Assembly: GCA_031292915.1 (NCBI GenBank)
Contig: JAUMSH010000075.1
Location: forward strand, 1-28,281
DNA: 28,281 nt
DNA from: Collinsella sp.
GTDB taxonomy: Bacteria; Actinomycetota; Coriobacteriia; Coriobacteriales; Coriobacteriaceae
Direction of reading: 5' to 3'
This document shows positions 22,828 to 28,281 of the stretch, piece by piece. The notes under the pieces are model-generated. The model made no database searches and was not told where the DNA came from. It saw nothing but the letters and a program-made list of their open reading frames with translations. Within the stretch, counting starts at the first letter, position 1; each line of letters begins with the position of its first letter. The position numbers were made by a program, and so were the translations under genes.

Positions 22828-22903
22828 CGAGCTCCCTCTCTTTTCTCGATTGTCTTGTAACAAGACATTTGAGTCCACACTGACATCTGTCTGCCCAGCA
22901 TTC

Positions 22904-22920
22904 AGGGTGAACGTTTAGTT
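22904..22920. promoter_or_regulatory. LacI-type operator, transporter promoter-proximal
   Basis: AGGGTGAACGTTTAGTT has the consensus left arm and core and a weak right arm. Its centre is 40 bp from that of the next operator. Confidence 0.55.
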
Positions 22921-22922
22921 AG

Positions 22923-22951
22923 ATTATGCGCGATTCCTTACGAAAGGTGAA
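22923..22951 (-). promoter_or_regulatory. Candidate promoter of the GPH transporter
   Basis: On the minus strand TTCACC (22946-22951), inside the upstream operator, is followed after 17 bases by CATAAT (22923-22928). The downstream operator begins immediately past the -10. This matches the uxaC promoter design. Confidence 0.55.
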
Positions 22952-22960
22952 CGTTCACTT
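22945..22960. promoter_or_regulatory. LacI-type operator, transporter upstream copy
   Basis: AGGTGAACGTTCACTT is a near-perfect palindrome with one mismatch in the outer arm. It covers the -35 candidate of the transporter promoter. Confidence 0.7.
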
Positions 22961-22974
22961 GCATATTATCCCCG

Positions 22975-23000
22975 AACGGTCGATTTTTACCGCTGAACGG
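22975..23000 (-). promoter_or_regulatory. CCGTT-N16-CCGTT tandem repeat (transporter copy)
   Basis: AACGG at 22975-22979 and 22996-23000 on the plus strand, with 16 bases between. The near edge is about 22 bp from the operator centre at 22952/22953, as at uxaC and GH105. Confidence 0.55.
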
Positions 23001-23063
23001 ACACAATTGAGATCCTCACACCTATTTTCTGCTGGTAAAGGTGCCATGCTGGACAGCCATGAG

Positions 23064-23080
23064 ATAGGTGAACGTTTATC
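23064..23080. promoter_or_regulatory. Third LacI-type site upstream of transporter
   Basis: ATAGGTGAACGTTTATC is a degenerate operator with a good left arm and core. It lies 121 bp upstream of the main operator and just downstream of the uxaA terminator, suitable as an auxiliary looping site. Confidence 0.5.
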
Positions 23081-23114
23081 AGATTTTCTAACATATTCAC
23101 TTAACCACGAAACG

Positions 23115-23147
23115 AAAAAGCCCCGCCGGGAACACTCCCGACGGGGC
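23115..23147 (-). terminator. Intrinsic terminator after uxaA
   Basis: GCCCCGCCGGGA (23120-23131) pairs with TCCCGACGGGGC (23136-23147) with one mismatch, followed on the minus strand by TTTTT. It ends the uxaCBA transcript 36 bp past the uxaA stop. Confidence 0.9.
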
Positions 23148-23182
23148 CGATGACATCGCGCTATGCTTGGGCGCACTTGCCG

Positions 23183-24667
23183 CTACAGGCAGACGCCGTC
23201 CTTCCAGATGCTGATCTCGTGACAGCCACGGCGCTCGGCACTCGTGAGTTTACCGCTCGCCGTCTCCAGCACCAGCTGGTATAGATCGTGAGCAGCCTCG
23301 TCGAGCGTGCGCTCACCCGTGGCAATCACGCCGGCGTTAAAGTCCATCCAGTTGGCCTTGTGGTCGCACAGACGCTGATTGGTGAACACCTTGAGCGTAG
23401 GCGCCGGCGCGCCAAACGGTGTGCCGCGGCCGGTCGAGAACAGAATCACGTGGCAGCCGGCAGCCGTCAACGCCGTGGTGGATACCATGTCGTTGCCCGG
23501 ACCGCACAGCATGTTCAGGCCGTGTTTAGTTGCCCGACCGGCATACGGCAGCACATCGACGATGGGGGCAGATCCGCCTTTTTGCACGCAGCCGCAGCTC
23601 TTGTCCTCGAGCGTGGTAATACCGCCGTCCTTGTTGCCGGGACTCGGGTTCTCGTAGACAACCTCGCCGTGGCTAATAAAGTAGTCCTTAAAGCCATTGA
23701 GCATGTCGGAGGCGACGTTAAAGACCTGCTCGTTCTCGCAACGGTCGAGCAGGATGCTCTCCGCGCCAAACATCTCGGGCACCTCGGTAAGCACCGACGT
23801 GCCGCCGCGGGCGACGACCATATCGCTCACGCGACCGATCGTGGGGTTGGCGGTAATGCCCGAAAGACCGTCAGAGCCGCCGCACTTAAGACCAATGACC
23901 AGCTCGGAGGCTGGAATGGGCTCGCGCTTGGACTGCTTTGCCAGGTCTGCCAGCTCGGCCAGAATCTTGTGGCCCTCGACCTGCTCGTCGGCAACGTCCT
24001 GGCAGGTGAGGAAGCGGACGCGCTCGTGATCAAAGTCACCGAGCTCGTCGAGCACCTGCTGGTGCGTGCAGTTCTCGCAACCGAGCGACAGGAATAGCAC
24101 GCCGGCCGCATTAGGATGACGCGAGAGCGCCACCAGCAGACGACGCGTCTGGGCATGGTCGGCGCCGGTCTGCGAGCAGCCAAAGGGATGCGGGAAGTAG
24201 TAAACACCCTCCAGCGAGCCATCGACCAGATCCTGGGCCTGCTCACACATGGCACGGGCGACTTCGTTGACACAGCCGACCGTGGGGATGATCCATAGCT
24301 CGTTGCGCGTCGCGGCACGACCGTCGGCGCGGCGGAACCCCATAAAGGTCTCGGGCTCAACCGGCTCAACGACCGGATGTGTGGGGTTGTAGGTGTACTC
24401 GACCTCGCCCGAAAGGTTGGTCTTGACATTATGTGTATGAAGCCACTGACCGGGCTGGACATCGCCCGTCACATGGCCGATAGGAAGGCCGTACTTGATG
24501 ACGTCCTCCCCCGCGGCAATCGAGCGCACGGCCATCTTGTGGCCCTGCGGAATGTCCTCCGCGGCAACGACCTCGCCCACGCCGGGAACCTCGACGGCGG
24601 TGCCCTTGGCAAGCTGCGACAGCGCGACGATCACGTTGTCGGCCGGATTGATCTGGATAGTATTCAT
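23183..24667 (-). CDS. uxaA: Altronate dehydratase
   Basis: A 494-residue full-length altronate dehydratase. The N-terminal SAF-type domain (about 1-100: GHKMAVRSIAAGEDVIKYGLPIG, WLHTHNVKTNL) precedes the catalytic domain, with NELWIIPTVGCVN, HPFGCSQTG, LGCENC, IGLKCGGSDGLSGITANP and DKSCGCVQKGG. The enzyme converts D-altronate to 2-keto-3-deoxygluconate, the third step of galacturonate breakdown, and depends on iron or a related metal; the conserved Cys residues fit that. It is the last gene of the uxaC-uxaB-uxaA operon, 82 bp after uxaB with an intercistronic hairpin, and is closed by a strong terminator. Galactarate dehydratase is a relative, but the uxaB/uxaC context settles altronate. 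Confidence 0.93.
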   Translation of the reverse strand: MNTIQINPADNVIVALSQLAKGTAVEVPGVGEVVAAEDIPQGHKMAVRSIAAGEDVIKYGLPIGHVTGDVQPGQWLHTHNVKTNLSGEVEYTYNPTHPVVEPVEPETFMGFRRADGRAATRNELWIIPTVGCVNEVARAMCEQAQDLVDGSLEGVYYFPHPFGCSQTGADHAQTRRLLVALSRHPNAAGVLFLSLGCENCTHQQVLDELGDFDHERVRFLTCQDVADEQVEGHKILAELADLAKQSKREPIPASELVIGLKCGGSDGLSGITANPTIGRVSDMVVARGGTSVLTEVPEMFGAESILLDRCENEQVFNVASDMLNGFKDYFISHGEVVYENPSPGNKDGGITTLEDKSCGCVQKGGSAPIVDVLPYAGRATKHGLNMLCGPGNDMVSTTALTAAGCHVILFSTGRGTPFGAPAPTLKVFTNQRLCDHKANWMDFNAGVIATGERTLDEAAHDLYQLVLETASGKLTSAERRGCHEISIWKDGVCL

Positions 24668-24705
24668 TACAAATGGTCCTAACCCTACAGGTTGAGCAGA
24701 AGTCG

Positions 24706-24737
24706 AGACGCGGGCACGCCGTCCCGCGCCCGCGTCT
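24706..24737 (-). other. Intercistronic hairpin between uxaB and uxaA
   Basis: AGACGCGGGC (24706-24715) and GCCCGCGTCT (24728-24737) form a perfect 10-bp stem. The downstream minus-strand flank is not T-rich, so this is likely an RNA-stability or processing element that lowers uxaA relative to uxaB rather than a terminator. Confidence 0.55.
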
Positions 24738-24748
24738 GCGCCGGAAAT

Positions 24749-26263
24749 TTACGCCTGAGCGTTGGCGAAGGCCTGCTTGGCGCCCTCGGCACGCACGACG
24801 GCGAGCGCGCTGACGACAAACTCCTCAAGACCTGCGATCTGCGTAAGGTCCTCGCCCCACATCTGCTCGTTGGTGAGCACGTCGTGCACCAGCTGGGCAT
24901 CGTCGGCGCCGGCATGGGCGGCGTAGAAGTCGAGCACGAAGGCGTCGTCCTGAGCGGTGTACTCGGTGCCGTCGGAGCGACGCAGGTGCAGGCCGTCGCC
25001 CTCGCGGGACACGAGCTCCTGCGTGTAGAAGGAGATGAGCGTAGCGAGGCTCGTCGCCAGGCACTTGGGCAGGTTGCCGGTCTCGGCAACGTAGTCCTTG
25101 AGCGTGGGCAGGTCGCGAGCGCGCCACTTAGCCGTGGAGTTGAGGCAGATGGAGAGCAGCGCATGATCAATAAACGGGTTGTCGAAGCGGTTTTCGACGG
25201 CGGCGGCAAAGGCCTTGCAGTCCTCGACATCCAAGTCGGCGGCAAGCGTCGGAATGACCTCGTCGTAGAGCATGGTGTTCATGAAGCCGCGAATGGTCTC
25301 GTCATGCATGCAGTCGCGCACGATATCAAAGCCGGCAACCCAGGAACCCGGAACGAAGGCGGTATGGGCACCGTTGAGGATGCGGACCTTGCGCTTTTTG
25401 TACGGGGTGACGTCGGGAGTCACAAAGACACCCGGAAGACCAGCCTTCACAAAGGGAAGCTTCTCGGCAAGCGACTCGTCGCCCTGGATGCCCCACATCT
25501 GGAAGGGCTCGCGCACGGCCAGGAAGGGATCCTCGTAGCCCAGACGCTCGGCAACCGCCGCGGCCTCCTTAGGATCGCGGATGCGGCCGGGGACGATGGT
25601 GTCGACGAGCGTGGTGCAGACGGTGCAGTCGTTGGCCATCCACTGCGCAAACTCGTCCTCCCAGCCCCAGTCGCTCACATACTGGTTCATGATGCGCAGC
25701 AACTCCTCGCCGTTGTGATCGATGAGCTCGCAGGCGAGGACGATGACGCCCGGCTTACCGGCAGCCCAGCGGGTGTGGAGCACCTGGGCAAGCTTGGCGG
25801 GGAAGCTCGCGGGTGGCATGTCGTCGGCCTTGCAGGACGGGTCATAGGCGATACCGGCCTCGGTGGTGTTGGAGACGATAATCTCCAGGTCGTCAGAGAC
25901 GGCGACCTCCATCATGGCGCGGTAGTCGTCCTCGCGGTACGGGTTGATGCAGCGGCTGCAAGCGCTAATCACGCGGGACTCGTCGACCGTGTTGCCGTCC
26001 TCCTTGCCGCGCACCAGCACGGTATACAGGTCGTCCTGGGCATTGATACCGTCGGCAAAGCCAAAGGCGCCGCTGATGGGCTGGACCATGACGATCTTGC
26101 CATTCCAGCCGGTCGCCTCGTTACCCATGTCAAAGAAGCGGTCAACGAAAGCGCGTAGGAAGTTGCCCTCGCCAAACTGCAGAACCTTCTCGGGAGCATC
26201 CTTGGGCAGCAAATAGCCCTTGTAGCCGATCTTCTCGAGCGCATCGTAGCTGATGTTCTCCAT
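24749..26263 (-). CDS. uxaB: Tagaturonate reductase
   Basis: A 504-residue polyol-specific long-chain dehydrogenase. The N-terminal cofactor region has LQFGEGNFLRAFVDRFFD (28-45), and the catalytic signature K-x4-N-x2-H is at Lys292, Asn297 and His300 (KVRILNGAH). SNTTEAGIAYD (131-141) is the usual UxaB segment. It reduces D-tagaturonate to D-altronate with NADH. GGAGAG lies upstream of the ATG at 26263. It follows uxaC by 96 bp and precedes uxaA. Mannonate-forming fructuronate reductase (UxuB) is the closest alternative function, but length and the pairing with altronate dehydratase favour UxaB. Confidence 0.92.
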   Translation of the reverse strand: MENISYDALEKIGYKGYLLPKDAPEKVLQFGEGNFLRAFVDRFFDMGNEATGWNGKIVMVQPISGAFGFADGINAQDDLYTVLVRGKEDGNTVDESRVISACSRCINPYREDDYRAMMEVAVSDDLEIIVSNTTEAGIAYDPSCKADDMPPASFPAKLAQVLHTRWAAGKPGVIVLACELIDHNGEELLRIMNQYVSDWGWEDEFAQWMANDCTVCTTLVDTIVPGRIRDPKEAAAVAERLGYEDPFLAVREPFQMWGIQGDESLAEKLPFVKAGLPGVFVTPDVTPYKKRKVRILNGAHTAFVPGSWVAGFDIVRDCMHDETIRGFMNTMLYDEVIPTLAADLDVEDCKAFAAAVENRFDNPFIDHALLSICLNSTAKWRARDLPTLKDYVAETGNLPKCLATSLATLISFYTQELVSREGDGLHLRRSDGTEYTAQDDAFVLDFYAAHAGADDAQLVHDVLTNEQMWGEDLTQIAGLEEFVVSALAVVRAEGAKQAFANAQA

Positions 26264-26299
26264 CTGTGTCTCTCCTTAGATAGCTGTTAGCGTGCAAGC

Positions 26300-26334
26300 A
26301 AAACGGGGGCGCCGCGTGTGGCAACGGCGCTCCC
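26300..26334 (-). terminator. Terminator-like hairpin between uxaC and uxaB
   Basis: GGGGGCGCCG (26305-26314) pairs with CGGCGCTCCC (26325-26334) with one G-U. On the minus strand the stem is followed by GTTTTG, a short T-run. It is probably a leaky attenuator that makes uxaC more abundant than uxaB and uxaA. Confidence 0.6.
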
Positions 26335-26359
26335 GAGTTCGATGTGATTCGATGCAGGC

Positions 26360-27787
26360 TTATGCCTCGACGGTGTCCAAATCAAAGCCAAAGTAGCGGA
26401 CCGCATTGTTGTAGCTGATGTCACGCACAACCTCGCCCAGCAGCTCCATGTCGGCCGGATACTTGCCCTGCTCGACCCACTCGCCGATCACGCTGCACAG
26501 CACGCGACGGAAGTACTCGTGGCGCGGATAGGACAGGAAAGAGCGGGAGTCGGTAAGCATGCCCACAAAGTTGCCCAGCACGCCCTCGTTAGCCAGAGCC
26601 GTAAGCTGCTCGCGCATGCCGACCTCGTTGTCGTTGAACCACCAGGCGGAGCCGTTCTGGATCTTACCGGCAGTCGGAGCCTCCTGGAAGCAACCCATGA
26701 CGGTATCGATCATGGTGTTATCGATGGGGTTCAGGCTGTACAGGATGGTCTTGGGCAGGCCGCAGGTCTCCTGGATGGAGTTGAGGAAATCGGCGAGCTG
26801 GTCGGACGGCGTGTAGTTGGAGATGCAGTCATAACCGGTATCGGGGCCGAGCTTGGCAAACATGGCGCGGTTGTTGTCGCGCTTGCAGCCAAAGTGTAGC
26901 TGCATGGCCCAGCCCAGGCGGACATACTCGCCGGCAACGAACTGCATAAAGGCGGTCTTGTACTTGAGGACCTCTTCCTCGGTGAGCGGCTCGGCAGCCA
27001 GGCCCTTGGCAAAGATGGCCTCAATCTCATCGGCGGTAGCCGGGGCGTACATAACGTAGTCGAGTGCGTGGTCGGAGGCGCGGCAGCCCAGCTCGTGGGC
27101 AACATCGTAGCGCTTGGAGATGGCGGACTTCATGCCCTCAAAGTCGCTGACCTCAATGCCGGCAACCTCGGAAAGGTGCCTGCAGTAGTCGGCAAACTCC
27201 TGGCCGCGCTCGATGCGCAGAGCGGCGTCGGGGCGCATGGCGGGAACGACCTGAACGTCAAAACTGTCATCGGCGGCAATCTTCTTGTGCCACTCAAAGC
27301 TGTCGGCGGGGTCGTCGGTAGTGCAGATCATGCGGACGTTGGACTGCTTGATCAGGTTGCGGCAGGTAAAGCTGGCCTCGGCGAGCTTGGCGTTGGCAAG
27401 GTCCCAGACCTCCTGGGCAGTCTTGCCATTGAGGACGCCCTCGTAGCCAAAGTAGCGCTTAAGCTCCAGGTGGCTCCACTCAAAGACGGGGTTGCCAACG
27501 CAGCGACCCAGGGTCTCGGCCCACTTTTGGAACTTCTCGCGAGCAGGGGCGTCGCCAGTGATAAAACGCTCGTCGACGCCGTTGGCGCGCATCAGGCGCC
27601 ACTTGTAGTGGTCGCCGCCCAGCCAAACCTCGGTGATGTTCTCGAAACGCTTGTCCTCCCAAATCTCCTTGGGAGAAATGTGGCAGTGGTAGTCGACGAT
27701 GGGCATGCCCTCGGCAAAGTTGTGGAACAGCTCCTCGCCGGTCTTGGTGCTCAGCAGGAAATCCTGATCGTCCATGAAGTTTTTCAT
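26360..27787 (-). CDS. uxaC: Glucuronate/galacturonate isomerase
   Basis: A 475-residue uronate isomerase of the amidohydrolase superfamily, normal in length. The metal-binding motif VDYHCHISPKEIW lies at 31-43 (His34, His36), with the conserved WLGGDHYKWRLMRANG at about 55-70 and MLTDSRSFLSYPRHEYFRR near the C terminus. It converts galacturonate to tagaturonate (and glucuronate to fructuronate), the first step of the pathway. The ATG at 27787 is preferred since AAAGGGG precedes it; an in-frame GTG/ATG region upstream runs into the operator. It heads the uxaCBA operon and is preceded by the cleanest operator pair in the window plus a CCGTT tandem repeat. Confidence 0.94.
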   Translation of the reverse strand: MKNFMDDQDFLLSTKTGEELFHNFAEGMPIVDYHCHISPKEIWEDKRFENITEVWLGGDHYKWRLMRANGVDERFITGDAPAREKFQKWAETLGRCVGNPVFEWSHLELKRYFGYEGVLNGKTAQEVWDLANAKLAEASFTCRNLIKQSNVRMICTTDDPADSFEWHKKIAADDSFDVQVVPAMRPDAALRIERGQEFADYCRHLSEVAGIEVSDFEGMKSAISKRYDVAHELGCRASDHALDYVMYAPATADEIEAIFAKGLAAEPLTEEEVLKYKTAFMQFVAGEYVRLGWAMQLHFGCKRDNNRAMFAKLGPDTGYDCISNYTPSDQLADFLNSIQETCGLPKTILYSLNPIDNTMIDTVMGCFQEAPTAGKIQNGSAWWFNDNEVGMREQLTALANEGVLGNFVGMLTDSRSFLSYPRHEYFRRVLCSVIGEWVEQGKYPADMELLGEVVRDISYNNAVRYFGFDLDTVEA

Positions 27788-27839
27788 CAAACAACCCCTT
27801 TGTTTGCGGAGCGGGCGCACAATACGCTCGTCATCCTCT

Positions 27840-27855
27840 AGGTGAACGTTCACCA
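27840..27855. promoter_or_regulatory. LacI-type operator, uxaC promoter-proximal
   Basis: The core GGTGAACGTTCACC (27841-27854) is a perfect 14-bp palindrome directly adjoining the -10 candidate. Its centre is 38 bp from the second uxaC operator. Confidence 0.75.
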
Positions 27856-27884
27856 TACTAATCCATTACGACTCAAAAGGTGAA
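27855..27884 (-). promoter_or_regulatory. Candidate uxaC promoter
   Basis: On the minus strand TTCACC (27879-27884) within the upstream operator is followed after 18 bases by TAGTAT (27855-27860). Both ends of the promoter are thus covered by operator sequence. Confidence 0.55.
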
Positions 27885-27893
27885 CGTTCACCT
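27878..27893. promoter_or_regulatory. LacI-type operator, uxaC upstream copy
   Basis: AGGTGAACGTTCACCT is a perfect 16-bp palindrome with a CG centre, the best copy in the window and the basis for the consensus. LacI-family regulators of hexuronate use (ExuR/KdgR in Bacillus) recognise palindromes of this form. Confidence 0.8.
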
Positions 27894-27908
27894 AACAACC
27901 ATGGGGTG

Positions 27909-27934
27909 AACGGTAGGTTTTGCCCGTTCAACGG
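27909..27934 (-). promoter_or_regulatory. CCGTT-N16-CCGTT tandem repeat (uxaC copy)
   Basis: AACGG at 27909-27913 and 27930-27934 on the plus strand with 16 bases between. The near half is centred about 30 bp upstream of the -35 candidate, i.e. near -62, a classic position for an activator that touches RNA polymerase from upstream. Confidence 0.55.
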
Positions 27935-27937
27935 TTG

Positions 27938-28202
27938 CCGGAGCTGTGACTTGCATGCATTGCGGACCGGTTGGCGTCCCCGAACACCGAACTTGAGCGC
28001 TTTTGCTCAGGTGGGTCATGTCCCGTCGTACATTTTTGGGAGTATTCAGCATTGGAGCGCGCCGTGCGCCATCCTCAGCGTCCTATTTGGAACGCAGATA
28101 GCGCCCGATCGGCATAAAAAGTGCCCCCGATGGCAAATTACGGGTGGCGCGCGCAGACGTGGTGTAAGAGTGTCCTGAGGTCCGTCGCTGCAAGCCCCGA
28201 TG
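27938..28202. other. Intergenic region, no gene recognised
   Basis: A small hairpin TGAGC/GCTCA (27994-27998 and 28005-28009) and an imperfect inverted repeat near 28103-28135 around a TAAAAAG loop are the only structures seen. The 90-codon open frame starting at 27906 overlaps the CCGTT repeat, lacks a ribosome site and does not look like a protein. Confidence 0.4.
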
Positions 28203-28281
28203 TTACTCCTTCTTGAGGCCGCGCTTCTCGACTATCTCGTCCACTATCTCCCTGGCGCGCCGCCCGAGCGCGCGGCGCCTC
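28203..28281 (-). CDS. C-terminal end of an unidentified gene (partial)
   Basis: A minus-strand frame stays open from the window edge to TAA at 28203-28205 and encodes about 25 residues ending REIVDEIVEKRGLKKE. The charged helical composition looks like a real protein tail, but it is too short to assign. It could equally be chance in GC-rich sequence. Confidence 0.35.
   Translation of the reverse strand, partial: RRRALGRRAREIVDEIVEKRGLKKE

Noticed and set aside
21211..22860. 549-codon plus-strand open frame opposite the GPH transporter
   Set aside because: Antisense shadow. The minus strand encodes an intact membrane transporter with family motifs.
7841..27900. Repeated GTGAACGTTCAC sites as a CRISPR array
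   Set aside because: They are short palindromes scattered in promoters over 20 kb, not evenly spaced repeats with spacers.

Overview
The window looks like a gut actinobacterial chromosome of the Coriobacteriia, most like Collinsella. That is inference from the GC-rich coding bias, AGGAGG-type ribosome sites, gene content and REP-like intergenic palindromes; no 16S gene or other direct marker is present. Most of the window is a locus for using pectin-derived uronates.

Layout. The left edge (1-290) carries the 3' half of an initiator tRNA gene without its 5' half, which looks like the far attachment site of an element integrated to the left. A minus-strand trio follows: DHA2 exporter, CBS-domain protein, MGMT-like protein. 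Next is a lone plus-strand ArsC/Spx-like gene without any cysteine. From 3.97 to 8.15 kb lies an aldonate module: YjhG/YagF-type dehydratase, GntP permease and a divergent FadR-type GntR regulator. On the plus strand, 8.3-9.9 kb, sits a KduD-like dehydrogenase plus an RpiB-family isomerase, resembling the DhuD/DhuI pair of streptococci. From 27.8 kb back to 10.0 kb almost everything is on the minus strand: uxaC, uxaB, uxaA; a GPH-type transporter; a GH28 polygalacturonase; an alpha/beta esterase; a 721-residue pectin methylesterase/alpha-beta-hydrolase fusion; an SGNH acetylesterase; a GH105 unsaturated-uronyl hydrolase; a TIM-barrel isomerase-like protein; a GltD-like Fe-S flavoprotein; and an old-yellow-enzyme-type reductase.

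How it works together (inference). None of the pectin enzymes shows a signal peptide, and there is no pectate lyase here. The cell therefore probably imports oligogalacturonides and trims them in the cytosol. Saturated galacturonate goes through UxaC, UxaB and UxaA to 2-keto-3-deoxygluconate (KDG). Unsaturated uronate released by GH105 goes through the DhuI/DhuD-like pair to KDG. The aldonate dehydratase makes a related 2-keto-3-deoxy acid. KDG kinase and aldolase are not in the window.

Regulation. A LacI-type palindrome (AGGTGAACGTTCACCT) or variants occur nine times, mainly in pairs 38-41 bp apart around the promoters of uxaC, the transporter and GH105, and also before the KduD-like gene. 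Upstream of three of these promoters and of gntP there is also an exact tandem repeat, CCGTT-N16-CCGTT in the direction of transcription. In the three paired-operator promoters it lies at an almost constant distance from the operator. This looks like an activator site and is the most interesting unexplained signal here. Neither a LacI repressor nor a candidate activator is encoded in the window.
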